64,000 bases of DNA from NCBI RefSeq assembly GCF_002086115.1, contig NZ_MVHJ01000004.1, positions 186,001-250,000 of the forward strand. The letters are read 5' to 3'. Under the pieces are notes generated by a model, which did no database searches, had not been told where the DNA came from, and saw only the letters and a program-made list of their open reading frames with translations. Positions 52,712 through 62,221 of the stretch are shown here, in pieces (position 1 is the stretch's first letter; each line of letters begins with the position of its first letter). Origin of the DNA: Mycolicibacterium bacteremicum (GTDB lineage Bacteria; Actinomycetota; Actinomycetes; Mycobacteriales; Mycobacteriaceae). The position numbers and the translations under genes were made by a program.

Positions 52712-53572
52712 ATGGCTGCTAATGCGGTCGAGCTGACCGTCGAGCAGGCCTGGTTCATCGCGGACGCTGTCGGCAGCGGCTCGTTCCCGTGGGTGCTGGC
52801 GATCACGCCGCCCTACAGCGAGCCGGCGGCGGCCGGACCCTTCGCGGCCGAGCGGGTTGCCGAGCTGACCGCGCTGGGGGTGATGTCCGGTGCGGGTGCG
52901 CTCGATCCCGCTGTCGTGCAATGGATCCGGCAGAGCTGCCAGGCGCGGCAATGGCTGGAGATGCGCATCGTGTCCGCGGGCGGTGACATGCTGCGCGGTG
53001 TCGTCGCCCGCCGGGACGGCAGCACCGTGGTCGCGTTGCGCAGCGGCGGACTGGTGACCTTCACCGCGATGGACATCCCGGCCGCGCGTGACCTGGTGCC
53101 GGTCCTGGTCGCCGGCCTGGCGGGCCGGCGACCGGCCGACTTCGACGATTTCACCGTACCCGTCCGAGCCGGCGTCCGCGCCGACGAGAAACTGAGAGCC
53201 GGCGCCGACGTGACCGAAGTGCTTGAGTACCTGGGGATTCCGTCCTCGGCTCGGCCGGTGGTCGAGGCCGTGTTCACGGGCCGGCGTAGTTACGTCGAGA
53301 TCGTGGCCGGCGAGCACCGCGATGGCCACCGGGTCAGCACCGAGGTCGGCCTCAGCGTGCTGGACTGCGCGGCCGGCCGCATCCTGATCAGCCCCTCGAA
53401 GGCCTTCGACGGGGAGTGGGTGTCCACCTTCGCCCCCGGAACCGCGGCGGCCATCGCCGGTGCCGTCGACAGCCTGCTGGCCACCCTGCCGGCGGGTTCG
53501 TGGTTCACCCCCCGCACGCACAACCGAGATTTCGACCAGAGAACGGAAAACCGATGCCCGACAACACTGTGA
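52712..53572 (+). CDS. espG3: ESX-3 PE/PPE chaperone EspG3
   Basis: 286 aa, slightly under the M. tuberculosis length. Cytosolic EspG fold: MAANAVELTVEQAWFIADAVG, LVTFTAMDIPAARDLVPVL and WVSTFAPGTAAAIAGAVDSLLATLP. It keeps PPE proteins soluble and directs them to ESX-3. Begins with no gap after esxH; its end overlaps eccD3 by 19 nt. Confidence 0.93.
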   Translation: MAANAVELTVEQAWFIADAVGSGSFPWVLAITPPYSEPAAAGPFAAERVAELTALGVMSGAGALDPAVVQWIRQSCQARQWLEMRIVSAGGDMLRGVVARRDGSTVVALRSGGLVTFTAMDIPAARDLVPVLVAGLAGRRPADFDDFTVPVRAGVRADEKLRAGADVTEVLEYLGIPSSARPVVEAVFTGRRSYVEIVAGEHRDGHRVSTEVGLSVLDCAAGRILISPSKAFDGEWVSTFAPGTAAAIAGAVDSLLATLPAGSWFTPRTHNRDFDQRTENRCPTTL

Positions 53573-54972
53573 TGCCGATCGTGCGGGTGGCCGTGCTGGC
53601 CGCCACGGGCGGAGCCGGCGGCTCCGACTCGCCGGGGCGACTCACCGAGCTGGCCCTCCCGGCCGAGTTGCCGCTGCGCGAGATCATCCCGGCGGTCCAG
53701 CGCACCGTGCTGCGCGTCGGCGACTCCGCCGATGCCACGCCGACCCGGCTCAGCCTCGCTCCGATCGGGGGCGCACCGTTCAGTCTGGACGCCACCCTGG
53801 ACACGGTCGGCGTCGTCGACGGCGATCTGCTGGCGTTGCAGGAGATTCCGGCCGGCCCCGCCGCGCCGCGCATCATCGAGGACATCGCCGACGCCGCGGT
53901 GATCTTCTCGGCCGCGCGGGAACGGCCCTGGGGGCACACCCACATCCAGCGCGCCGCCGCCATCGCCGGGATCGCGCTCGTGCTGCTGGGCACCGCGCTG
54001 GCCGCCACGGTGCGGTTGGTCACCGGAGGATCGGCCGGGCTGTTCGCCGTCGCCGGGCTGGCCGCCGTCACGGTGGTCGCGTCGTTCGCCGCACGCGTGC
54101 GCCACCCCGGACTCGGCACGGCGCTGGCCCTGACCGCGCTGGCCCCCATCGCCGCGGCCTTCGGGCTGGCGGTGCCCGGTGATACCGGTGCCGCCCAGGT
54201 GCTGCTGGCCGCCGCCGGTGTCGCCGCCTGGTCGGTGATCAGCATCGTGGTGTTCGAACGCGCCATCGCGGCCTTCACCGCGGCCACCGTGTTGGGCGTC
54301 GGAGTGCTGCTCTTCGCGGTGCTGGCCACCGTCTGGGACATGACCGGGGTGCGGACCGGCACCGGCCTGATCATCTTCGCCCTGCTGATCACCGTGCAGG
54401 CCGCGCGGCTCTCGGCATTGTGGGCCCGGCTGCCCGTGCCCGTCATCCCGGCACCCGGCGATCCCACCCCGTCGGCCCAACCGGTGCGCGTCCTGGAGGA
54501 CCTGCCGCGCCGCATCCGGGTCACCGACGCACATCAGACCGGTTTCCTGGCCGCGGGTGTGCTGCTGTCGGTGACCGGATCGCTGATCCTGGCCGGCGCG
54601 GAGTCGGTGTCGCCGTGGGCGTGGGTGCTGGTGGTGGTTGCCGCGCTGGGTACCACGCTGCGGGCCCGGGTGTGGGATTCCACGCCGTGCAAGGCGTGGC
54701 TGCTGAGCCAGTCGTTCCTGCTGCCCGCCGGGCTGCTGGTGGTGTTCGTCGCGACCGACCGCTACGCGGCGGCGTGGTGGGCACTGGGTGCGCTGGTGGC
54801 CGTGGTGGCGTTCTGGATCGTCGCCGCGCTGAACCCGCGGGTGGCCGCGCCGGACACCTACTCGCTGCCGGTGCGCCGGTTGTTCGGCTTCGCAGCCGCT
54901 GCGCTGGACGCATCGGTGATCCCGGTGGCCGCCTACCTGCTGGGGCTGTTCGAATGGGTCCTGAACCGATGA
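53554..54972 (+). CDS. eccD3: ESX-3 membrane channel EccD3
   Basis: 472 aa. A ubiquitin-like N-terminal domain (about 1-95) is followed by eleven TM helices from about residue 130 (IAGIALVLLGTALAATVRLV) to the C-terminal AYLLGLFEWVLNR. EccD forms the vestibule of the ESX membrane complex. ATG 53554 lies inside the end of espG3; the frame from 53416 belongs to it. The stop overlaps an ATG at 54969 (ATGA), from which a long form of mycP3 could start. Confidence 0.93.
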   Translation: MPDNTVMPIVRVAVLAATGGAGGSDSPGRLTELALPAELPLREIIPAVQRTVLRVGDSADATPTRLSLAPIGGAPFSLDATLDTVGVVDGDLLALQEIPAGPAAPRIIEDIADAAVIFSAARERPWGHTHIQRAAAIAGIALVLLGTALAATVRLVTGGSAGLFAVAGLAAVTVVASFAARVRHPGLGTALALTALAPIAAAFGLAVPGDTGAAQVLLAAAGVAAWSVISIVVFERAIAAFTAATVLGVGVLLFAVLATVWDMTGVRTGTGLIIFALLITVQAARLSALWARLPVPVIPAPGDPTPSAQPVRVLEDLPRRIRVTDAHQTGFLAAGVLLSVTGSLILAGAESVSPWAWVLVVVAALGTTLRARVWDSTPCKAWLLSQSFLLPAGLLVVFVATDRYAAAWWALGALVAVVAFWIVAALNPRVAAPDTYSLPVRRLFGFAAAALDASVIPVAAYLLGLFEWVLNR

Positions 54973-54977
54973 CGTGT

Positions 54978-55026
54978 GATTTCGGTGAGGAAACATGCGC
55001 CATGCGCACGATTCCTCACCGAAATC
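54978..55026 (+). promoter_or_regulatory. Perfect 15-bp inverted repeat around the mycP3 start
   Basis: GATTTCGGTGAGGAA (54978-54992) and TTCCTCACCGAAATC (55012-55026) are perfectly complementary with a 19-nt loop that contains CATGCGC twice in tandem and the likely ATG (55002). The GAGG ribosome-binding site lies in the 5' stem arm. As an mRNA hairpin it would hide the ribosome-binding site of mycP3 or act as an attenuator or processing site. Confidence 0.7.
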
Positions 55027-56402
55027 GCAGGAGGAGGGGAGCCGCCGCGCTGGCCGCCGTGCTTGTGGTGGCGATGATCGGCTGCCCGGCGGCCGGTGCC
55101 GTCACCCCGCCCGAGGTGGACCCGGCGGTGCCGCCCCCGCCGGGTGCCGCGGGCCCGCTGCAGCCCATGGCGCAGCGCAGCGCCTGCTCGGTCACCGGCG
55201 CGATCGCGGGCACCGATCCCGCGGTGGTGAGCCCGAACCAACTGTCGCTCAACCTGAACGAGGCGTGGCGGCACAGCCGTGGCGACGGGCAGACCGTCGC
55301 GGTCATCGACACCGGCGTGCAGCCCGGACCCCGGCTGCCCAACGTCGAGGCCGGCGGTGACTTCGTCGCCGCGACCGACGGGCTGACCGACTGCGACGGG
55401 CACGGCACCATGGTGGCCGGGTTGATCGCCGGCCAACCGGGCGCCGATGGGTTCTCCGGTGTCGCACCGGGTGCCCGGCTGCTGTCCATCCGGCAGACCT
55501 CGGCCAAATACTCGCCGAATCAGCCCGGCGAGGACCCGGTGCTCGTCGAGGCCAGCAACGACATCGCGACGCTGGCGCGTGCGGTGGTGCGCGCCGCCGA
55601 CCTGGGTGCCCAGGTCATCAACATCTCCTCGGTGGCCTGTGTGCCGGCCACCACCACCATCGACCAGAGCGCGCTCGGTGCCGCATTGCGGTACGCGGCG
55701 GTCGACAAGGACATCGTCATCGTGGCGGCCGCCGGCAACACCGGCGGTGGCATCGCCGGTGGCAGCGCGTGCGCGGCGAATCCGCCGACCGATCCGAGCC
55801 GCCCCGACGATCCACGCAACTGGGCCGGCGTCACGTCGGTGTCGACCCCGTCCTGGTGGCAGCCCTACGTGCTCTCGGTGGGCGCGCTGAATCCGGCCGG
55901 CGCCCCGGCACCGTTCTCCATGTCCGGACCGTGGGTGGGCCTGGCCGCACCCGGCGAGAACATCACCTCGGTCAGCAACAGTCCCGACGGCGGACTGGCC
56001 AACGGCCAACCGAACGAGAAGGGTGAACTCACCCCGGTGGCCGGGACCAGCTATGCCGCCGCCTACGTGTCGGGCGTGGCGGCGCTGGTACGCAGCCGAT
56101 TCCCCGAACTCTCGGCCACCCAGGTGGTGCGCAGGCTGAGCGTGACCGCGCGCGGCGCCGACCGGTCGCCGTCCTCGCTGGTCGGTGCCGGCACCATCGA
56201 CCCGGTCGCCGCGCTGACCTGGGATGTGCCCGGCCCCGGCAGTGCCCCCGAGACGACCAGAGATGTTGCCGCTCCGCCGGATCCGCCCGCGGTGGACCAC
56301 ACCGGCCGCAATATCGCCTATATCGGTGCGGGCCTGCTGGCGCTGGTCGCCGCGGTGACCGCCGTGACCGCCACCCAACGACGGAAGGACACCGCCGCAT
56401 GA
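55002..56402 (+). CDS. mycP3: ESX-3 mycosin protease MycP3
   Basis: 466 aa subtilase. Arg-rich n-region (HRNRRRRG) and hydrophobic core form a signal peptide to about residue 33. Catalytic Asp103 (VIDTGVQ), His134 (DGHGT) and Ser350 (GTSYAAA), with oxyanion Asn246 (AAAGNTGG). A C-terminal TM helix (about 430-455) anchors it. ATG 55002 gives the usual signal length; ATG 54969, overlapping the eccD3 stop, would add MTCDFGEETCA. The 15-bp hairpin lies across this start. It stabilises the ESX-3 membrane complex. Confidence 0.92.
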   Translation: MRTIPHRNRRRRGAAALAAVLVVAMIGCPAAGAVTPPEVDPAVPPPPGAAGPLQPMAQRSACSVTGAIAGTDPAVVSPNQLSLNLNEAWRHSRGDGQTVAVIDTGVQPGPRLPNVEAGGDFVAATDGLTDCDGHGTMVAGLIAGQPGADGFSGVAPGARLLSIRQTSAKYSPNQPGEDPVLVEASNDIATLARAVVRAADLGAQVINISSVACVPATTTIDQSALGAALRYAAVDKDIVIVAAAGNTGGGIAGGSACAANPPTDPSRPDDPRNWAGVTSVSTPSWWQPYVLSVGALNPAGAPAPFSMSGPWVGLAAPGENITSVSNSPDGGLANGQPNEKGELTPVAGTSYAAAYVSGVAALVRSRFPELSATQVVRRLSVTARGADRSPSSLVGAGTIDPVAALTWDVPGPGSAPETTRDVAAPPDPPAVDHTGRNIAYIGAGLLALVAAVTAVTATQRRKDTAA

Positions 56403-57283
56403 CGACCCGACTGGCCCTGGCGCTGCTGTTCATCGTGGCCGCTGCGCTGGCCTACCCGTACCAGGACACCACCCGGCAGTGGGTGCTCGGCGTCTCGATC
56501 GCCGTGGTGATTGCGCTGTTCGCCTGGTGGCGCGGTGAATTCGCGACCACCAAGTTGGCCCGTCGGTGGGCCATCTGGCGTGGCAACCACGGCGGCACGC
56601 GGCGATCATCGTCCGGTGACACCGCCACCGTCGTGCTGGCCGTCGAGGACCCATTGGACGACGAACTGCCGGTGGCGCTGATCGCCGGGTACGCCGACCG
56701 GTACGGGTTGCGGTTGGACAAGGTGCGTATCACCAGCCGCGAGACGACCGGCCAGAGCAGCCACTGGATCAGCCTGACCCTGGACGCTGCGCAGAATCTG
56801 CCTGCGCTGCAGGCACGTTCGGCGTCGATCCCGGTGCAGGAGACCGCCGAGACCGTCGGCCGCCGGCTCGCCGACCACCTTCGGGAGGGTGGCTGGACGG
56901 TGATGGCCGTGCAGCAGGCGCCGCGACCGGTGTCCGAAACGGCCAAGGAGACCTGGCGGGCGTTGGCCGACGAGTCCGGTCATCTGACCGCGTACCGCAT
57001 TCCCGTCGATGCCCTGCCCGCGACGCTGGCCGCGGTGCGGGCACACCCCTGCGAGGAGCGTTGGACGGCAGTCGAATTCGGCTGCGATACGGTCACCGCG
57101 GTGGCGGCACTGCGCACAGCCGAGCGGCCGGCGGGCGCGCCCCCGGTCGCCGGGCTGGCCACGCTCGGCGGGCGCCAGCGCTCGACACTGGATGCACTGG
57201 ATCCGTTCTCGGCGCACCGGTTGCCCGGCCATCAACCCGCCGGGACGCTCGCTGATCAGGTGCGCTGGCCCTCGGTCGTGTGA
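56399..57283 (+). CDS. eccE3: ESX-3 membrane component EccE3
   Basis: 294 aa with two N-terminal TM helices (LALALLFIVAAALAYPY and WVLGVSIAVVIALFAWW) and a cytosolic or peripheral C-terminal domain. Last gene of the ESX-3 operon; ATG 56399 overlaps the mycP3 stop by 4 nt. It ends 8 bp from a convergent hydrolase gene, with no clear hairpin between them. Confidence 0.92.
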   Translation: MTTRLALALLFIVAAALAYPYQDTTRQWVLGVSIAVVIALFAWWRGEFATTKLARRWAIWRGNHGGTRRSSSGDTATVVLAVEDPLDDELPVALIAGYADRYGLRLDKVRITSRETTGQSSHWISLTLDAAQNLPALQARSASIPVQETAETVGRRLADHLREGGWTVMAVQQAPRPVSETAKETWRALADESGHLTAYRIPVDALPATLAAVRAHPCEERWTAVEFGCDTVTAVAALRTAERPAGAPPVAGLATLGGRQRSTLDALDPFSAHRLPGHQPAGTLADQVRWPSVV

Positions 57284-57291
57284 TGGCGCCC

Positions 57292-58482
57292 TCAGAACAT
57301 GAACGGCCGCAGGAACCGCGTCATCCTGCGCAGATAGTCCGGTTGGCTGACGTGCAGCACGTGGTTGCCGGGAAACCAGTGGAACGCGCACCGGTCCCAG
57401 TGCCGCCACAGCAGTTCGGCCTGTTGCGGCGGTGCCAGCTTGTCACCGAGACCGGCGATGATGAGCCTGCGCTCCGTGGGGATCTGCGGTGCGTAGTTCA
57501 GCGGTGAGTGGAACATCGTCGCGGCATCGGAGCGCGCCTTGTCGATATGGGTCAACCGGTTGCCCAGGCGCACCAGCATGTTGGCCGGGAACCAGTCGTC
57601 GAAGGCGGCTTCCGGCGTCACCACCGGGACATTCGGGATGACGGCCTGGATGCGGTCGTCGACCGACGCGATCAGTGCCGAGGTATAGCCACCGAGCGAC
57701 ATCCCGGTCAGGGCAATCCGGTCGACGCCGGTGTACTCCAGATAGTCGATGACCGAACGGAAGTCGTGCACGGCCTGGGCCATCGCCTCGGCGAAACCCG
57801 GCATGCCATCGGCGAAGTAGCCGTATCCGCTGTAGGGCGAATTGGATTCGGCGCGCATACCGTGGAAGGGCAGCGTGTAGAGCAGCACGTCGTAGCCCGA
57901 ACGGAAGAACCACGGCAGCGAGAAGAACAACCCGTTGAACAGATACGCCGATCCCATGAAGCCGTGGATCAGGCACAGCGTGGGCCGTGGCCCGTCACCG
58001 TGCACCCAGTGCTGGGCGTGCACCACATTGTTGCGGGCGTACCCGGCGCGCTGATCCCGCAGTGCCGGGTTGATCGCCTGGAAGCTGCTGCGGAACCGCA
58101 GGTTGTACACGGCGCCGTGGGCGACCGCCGATGCCAGCAGGTTCGCCGGCCGCGAGGAGACCCGGGGCGGCTCGGTCGGTGCGGGGAACGACAGGCGCGC
58201 ATCGTGTTCGGCGGCCAGGTCGATGTAGAACTGCAAGGCGGCGTCCTCGTCGCGCACCGAGCCGGGCCGCAGGGCGGCGCCGACCAGTTTCGGCAACATG
58301 GCGGTGCCGACGATCGAGGCCACCGTGGTCCGCAGGGCCAGATCGGCGACGGCGGAGGCGTCGACGACGAGGCGCTGCTGACGGGTCAGGTCGATGCGGC
58401 GGGGTAGTCCGCGCGCGGTCGCGTCCGCGCCCGGGACATCGGGGACGGGGATCGGCGGATCGAGCGGTTGCGCGTCGGTCAC
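57292..58482 (-). CDS. Alpha/beta hydrolase (Rv0293c-like)
   Basis: 396 aa, GTG 58482 after GAGAGG. Oxyanion HGFMGS, nucleophile elbow TGMSLGG (Ser), Asp near AGLGDKLAPP and His in FPGNHVLH. The region before the hydrolase core (about residues 1-155) is an extra helical domain. Position next to ESX-3 matches Rv0293c. No signal peptide; substrate unknown. Confidence 0.85.
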   Translation of the reverse strand: MTDAQPLDPPIPVPDVPGADATARGLPRRIDLTRQQRLVVDASAVADLALRTTVASIVGTAMLPKLVGAALRPGSVRDEDAALQFYIDLAAEHDARLSFPAPTEPPRVSSRPANLLASAVAHGAVYNLRFRSSFQAINPALRDQRAGYARNNVVHAQHWVHGDGPRPTLCLIHGFMGSAYLFNGLFFSLPWFFRSGYDVLLYTLPFHGMRAESNSPYSGYGYFADGMPGFAEAMAQAVHDFRSVIDYLEYTGVDRIALTGMSLGGYTSALIASVDDRIQAVIPNVPVVTPEAAFDDWFPANMLVRLGNRLTHIDKARSDAATMFHSPLNYAPQIPTERRLIIAGLGDKLAPPQQAELLWRHWDRCAFHWFPGNHVLHVSQPDYLRRMTRFLRPFMF

Positions 58483-58546
58483 GGCGGCCTCTCTCGGGGA
58501 GTTCGCAGGCCTGCCGATGGTAGCCCGGCGCGGCGAAACGTGTCAG

Positions 58547-59434
58547 TCAGTCCCGGATATGTAAACCGAACAGGGCCGCGGCGTTGTCGTGGAACACCCC
58601 GCGCAACCAGTCGTCGTCGACGCCCGGCAGGTCGCACACCGCGCGCATCGCCTCGGCGTAGGGGTACGGGATGTTCGGGAAGTCGCTGCCCCACAGGATG
58701 CGATGGCCGAGGTCGCGCAGCCGGGGATGGTCGGCGGGTGGGAACGGCATCGTCTGCTCCATGAACTCGGTGAACGCCATGGTGGTGTCGAGGTGTACCC
58801 CGTCGTGGGCCGCGGCGATGTCCAGGAAGTCGGTGTACTCCGGCCCGCCCATGTGCGCCACGATGAGCCGCAGGCGTGGATGCCGGGCCAACACCGCCCG
58901 GATCGGGCCGGGACCGGTGTGGGCACCCGGGGTGGGCCCGGACCCGCAATGGGTGATGACCGGCGTGCCGGATTCGGCGAGCACGCCCCAGACCTCGTCG
59001 AGCAGGACGTCGGTGGGGTCGTATCCGCCGACCTGCACGTGCGCCTTGAACACCCGGGCGCCGTGGTCGATGGCCGAGGTCACGTACCGGACGGCGCCGG
59101 GTTCGGGGTAGAAGGTCGCCGTGGACAGGCAGTCCGGGGTGTCGGCGGCGAACTGCGCCGCCCACTGGTTCAACCAGGCCGCCATGTCCGGTTTGTGCGG
59201 GTAGATCAGCGAGGTGAACGCCCGCACCCCGAACCCCCGCAGGGTGGCGAGCCGGTCACTCTCGTCGGAGCGATAGGTGATGGGCCAGGGGCGCCCGATC
59301 AGCGGACCCGCATCGTCGAAGTACCGCCACACCTTGTCCATCACGTTCTTGGGCATGAAGTGGGTGTGCACGTCGACGATGCCGGGCAGTCCCAGCGCCT
59401 CCCAGATCCCGCGCACCTCGGCCGTGTCGTCCAT
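58547..59434 (-). CDS. Amidohydrolase-family metal-dependent hydrolase
   Basis: 295 aa TIM barrel like 2-amino-3-carboxymuconate-semialdehyde decarboxylase relatives. Metal motif VDVHTHFMP at the N-terminus, a His in VITHCGSG, the HMGG strand and a final Asp in [11 protein letters not shown] 59434 is chosen; an in-frame TTG lies at 59452. Divergent from tam. Substrate unknown. Confidence 0.86.
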   Translation of the reverse strand: MDDTAEVRGIWEALGLPGIVDVHTHFMPKNVMDKVWRYFDDAGPLIGRPWPITYRSDESDRLATLRGFGVRAFTSLIYPHKPDMAAWLNQWAAQFAADTPDCLSTATFYPEPGAVRYVTSAIDHGARVFKAHVQVGGYDPTDVLLDEVWGVLAESGTPVITHCGSGPTPGAHTGPGPIRAVLARHPRLRLIVAHMGGPEYTDFLDIAAAHDGVHLDTTMAFTEFMEQTMPFPPADHPRLRDLGHRILWGSDFPNIPYPYAEAMRAVCDLPGVDDDWLRGVFHDNAAALFGLHIRD

Positions 59435-59478
59435 CGGCAGCCATCCTGTCAAAGGCGTCGGGAGGGCAGACTTGCGGT

Positions 59479-60243
59479 ATGTGGAACCCCGATGTCTACC
59501 TCACCTTCGCCGATCACCGCGGCCGCCCGTTCTTCGACCTGGTGAACCGCGTTGCAGCCACGGCGCCGCGCCGGGTGGTCGACCTGGGCTGCGGCCCGGG
59601 CAACCTGACCGAGACGCTGCACCGGCGCTGGCCGGAGGCGCTGATCCAGGGCTGGGATTCTTCACCGGAGATGGTGGCCGCGGCGACCGAGCGCGGGCTG
59701 GATGTGCACCTGGGCGGGATCGCGGACTGGACACCGGAACCCGATACCGATGTGGTGATCTCCAATGCCGCGCTGCAGTGGGTCCCCGAGCACCGCGAGT
59801 TACTGGTGCGCTGGTCCGGGCAGTTGGCGCCCGGATCGTGGATCGCCTTCCAGGTGCCCGGCAACTTCCACGCACCGTCGCACGAGGCGGTGCGCACGGT
59901 GGCGCGTAGCGCCCCGTTCGCCGATGCGCTGCGCGATATGCCCTTCCGCGATGCCGAGGTGGTGGGCACCCCCACCGACTACGCCGACCTGCTGACCGAC
60001 GCCGGGTGGACGGTCGACGCCTGGGAGACCACCTATCTGCACGAGTTGCGCGGCGAGACACCGGTTCTGGACTGGATTACCGGCACGGCGCTGACCCAGG
60101 TGCGTGAGCGACTCACCGAGGACGACTGGCAGCGCTACCGGGCGGCGATCATCCCGCTGCTGGCCCAGGCCTACCCGGTGCGCCCCGACGGAACGACGTT
60201 CTTCCCGTTCCGCCGGGTGTTCGTGGTGGCCCAGCGGCGGTGA
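59479..60243 (+). CDS. tam: Trans-aconitate 2-methyltransferase
   Basis: 254 aa class I SAM methyltransferase. SAM motif [13 protein letters not shown] (about 33-45), DSSPEMV, and the Tam-type N-terminus [21 protein letters not shown] with [11 protein letters not shown]. Methylates trans-aconitate, a by-product that inhibits the citric-acid cycle. The name fits Rv0294 by sequence and position. A hairpin follows. Confidence 0.9.
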   Translation: MWNPDVYLTFADHRGRPFFDLVNRVAATAPRRVVDLGCGPGNLTETLHRRWPEALIQGWDSSPEMVAAATERGLDVHLGGIADWTPEPDTDVVISNAALQWVPEHRELLVRWSGQLAPGSWIAFQVPGNFHAPSHEAVRTVARSAPFADALRDMPFRDAEVVGTPTDYADLLTDAGWTVDAWETTYLHELRGETPVLDWITGTALTQVRERLTEDDWQRYRAAIIPLLAQAYPVRPDGTTFFPFRRVFVVAQRR

Positions 60244-60248
60244 CTTGT

Positions 60249-60283
60249 GGAGTCTCAGCCGTACTGGCTACGGCTGAGACTCC
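60249..60283. terminator. Strong hairpin between tam and cysNC
   Basis: GGAGTCTCAGCCGTA (60249-60263) pairs perfectly with TACGGCTGAGACTCC (60269-60283), 15 bp with loop CTGGC. It lies between convergent genes and can terminate both. Confidence 0.8.
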
Positions 60284-60294
60284 GCAAACCACGG

Positions 60295-62145
60295 TCAGTC
60301 GAGCAGGGCGATCACCCTGGCGACCAGGTCGTCGATATCGGCGCCGGTGGTGTCGACCACCAGATCCGGGTTTTCCGGGGCCTCGTAGGGTGCGTCGATC
60401 CCGGTGAGCCCCTTCAGTTCGCCCGCTCGGGCGCGGGCGTAGAGCCCCTTGGGGTCACGGCGCTCGCACTCGGCGACCGGAGTGGCCACGTGCACTTCAA
60501 GGAACGGCAGCTTCGCCGCATCGTTGAGGGTGCGGGCCAGTTCGCGGTCGGATTTCAACGGGGACACCAGCGACGCCAGCGCCACCACACCGGCGTCGGC
60601 GAGCAACCGTGTCAGATGCCCGACCCGGCGGATGTTCTCGGCCCGGTCACCGGCCGAGAAGCCCAGATCGTCGGACAGACCATGACGCAGATTGTCGCCG
60701 TCGAGCAGATAGGCCACCCGGCCGGATTCGACGAGTGCGCGTTCCACGGCGACGGCCAGTGTCGACTTGCCGGAGGCCGGTAGGCCGGTGAACCAGATGG
60801 TGGCCCCGCGCTGGCCGGTCTTGCCCCAGCGGTATTCGCGATCCAGTGAAGACGGGTGCCATTTGATGTCGGACCGGTTGTGGCCGCTCGGCTTGACCTC
60901 GCGGGGCTCGAGGATGATGCCCGCGCCGACGGTGTCGTTGGAGACCTCGTCGATCAGGATGAAGGCACCGCTGTCGCGGTTGTCGGCGTACGCGTCGGCC
61001 ACCACCAGCGAGCTGGTGCGCAGCGTGATCGAGCCGATGTCGTTGAGCGCCAACTCGACCGGGGCATCGACCTCGTCGAGGGTCTCGGGGTCGAGCTTGG
61101 TGTGCAGTTCCTGCACGGTGGCCCGGACGGTCCGGGTGCCCTGCTTGAGTGCGAGCCGATCACCCGCGCGCAGCGGCTCGTCGAGGAACCAGCAGACCGT
61201 GGCATCGAGTTCGCGGGCCAGCACGGGCAGCGATGCGTTCTCGGCGGCGCTGACGAACACATCGCCGCGACCGACGTCGATATCGTCGGCGAGCTCGATC
61301 GAGATCGACAGTGGGGCAACGGCGGTGGTGCGGTCGTCGTCGAGGGTATCCAGCACCGTCACCGTCGATCGGGTGCCGGCGGGCAGGCTCACGACCGGAT
61401 CACCGACCTTCAGGGTGCCCGCCGACAGCCGGCCGGTGTAGCGGCGGCGTTGCTCGGCGGTGGGGCGCGACACCCACTGCACCGGCAGCCGCAGGCTCGC
61501 CGGGTCCGGTTGCGGGGCCGTCAGTTCCACCGCCTCCAGGTATTCCAGCAGGGTGGGTCCGTCGAACCAGGGGGTGTTGTCCGAGCGGTGCACGACGTTA
61601 TCGCCGAGTTTGGCCGCGATCGGGATGACCGACAGGTCGGCCCCGCCGAGCCGGTCGGCGACCTGCTGCAGTTCGTGCTCCACCTCGCCGAAGCGCTTCT
61701 CGTCGAAGTCGACCAGATCGATCTTGTTGACCGCGGCGACGAAGTGCTTGATGCCCAGCAGCTTTGCGATCCGGGCATGCCTGCGGGTCTGCCGCAGCAC
61801 ACCGGCACGCGCGTCGACCAGCAGGATGGCCACGTGCGCATTGGATGCCCCGGTGAACATGTTGCGGGTGTAGCGCTCGTGTCCGGGGGTATCGGCCAGG
61901 ATGTAGCTGCGGGTTTCGGTCGAGAAGAACCGGTAGGCCACATCGATGGTGATGCCCTGTTCGCGTTCGGCGCGCAAGCCGTCGGACAGGGCGGCTAGGT
62001 CGGCCACCCCCTCGGCATCGGTGACGGCCTCCAGGTGATCCAGCGGCAGACTGTCGGTGTCGTGCAGCAGCCGGCCGATCAGCGTGCTCTTCCCGTCGTC
62101 GACCGACCCGGCGGTGGTGATGCGCAAAAGCTGCCTGGTGCTCAT
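60295..62145 (-). CDS. cysNC: Sulfate adenylyltransferase subunit 1 / APS kinase fusion (CysNC)
   Basis: 616 aa. Residues 1-430 are the EF-Tu-like GTPase CysN with G1 GSVDDGKST (13-21), DTPGHE and NKID. Residues ~440-616 are APS kinase CysC with P-loop GLPASGKST near 454 and a later DGDNLRHGLS. With CysD it makes APS, then PAPS. ATG 62145 overlaps the stop of the second 38-bp mini-ORF (TGATG). Last gene of the stf0-cysD-cysNC operon. Confidence 0.93.
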   Translation of the reverse strand: MSTRQLLRITTAGSVDDGKSTLIGRLLHDTDSLPLDHLEAVTDAEGVADLAALSDGLRAEREQGITIDVAYRFFSTETRSYILADTPGHERYTRNMFTGASNAHVAILLVDARAGVLRQTRRHARIAKLLGIKHFVAAVNKIDLVDFDEKRFGEVEHELQQVADRLGGADLSVIPIAAKLGDNVVHRSDNTPWFDGPTLLEYLEAVELTAPQPDPASLRLPVQWVSRPTAEQRRRYTGRLSAGTLKVGDPVVSLPAGTRSTVTVLDTLDDDRTTAVAPLSISIELADDIDVGRGDVFVSAAENASLPVLARELDATVCWFLDEPLRAGDRLALKQGTRTVRATVQELHTKLDPETLDEVDAPVELALNDIGSITLRTSSLVVADAYADNRDSGAFILIDEVSNDTVGAGIILEPREVKPSGHNRSDIKWHPSSLDREYRWGKTGQRGATIWFTGLPASGKSTLAVAVERALVESGRVAYLLDGDNLRHGLSDDLGFSAGDRAENIRRVGHLTRLLADAGVVALASLVSPLKSDRELARTLNDAAKLPFLEVHVATPVAECERRDPKGLYARARAGELKGLTGIDAPYEAPENPDLVVDTTGADIDDLVARVIALLD

Positions 62146-62183
62146 CAGCTCAGGCCCCTTTGTTCTGCTTCGCTGGCGCTCAT
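62145..62183 (-). CDS. Mini-ORF 2 of the 38-bp repeat (12 codons)
   Basis: Identical copy encoding MSASEAEQRGLS, from ATG 62183; its TGA overlaps the cysNC ATG at 62145. AAAGGGG inside it can serve as the cysNC ribosome-binding site. Confidence 0.4.
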   Translation of the reverse strand: MSASEAEQRGLS

Positions 62184-62221
62184 CAGCTCAGGCCCCTTTG
62201 TTCTGCTTCGCTGGCGCTCAT
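62183..62221 (-). CDS. Mini-ORF 1 of the 38-bp repeat (12 codons)
   Basis: ATG 62221 overlaps the cysD stop (TGATG). Encodes MSASEAEQRGLS. Ends in TGA overlapping the next ATG at 62183. Translation is inferred. Confidence 0.4.
   Translation of the reverse strand: MSASEAEQRGLS

Noticed and set aside
53290..54996. 568-codon minus-strand frame opposite espG3/eccD3
   Set aside because: His/Gln/Gly/Arg-rich shadow composition and antisense to two ESX-3 genes.
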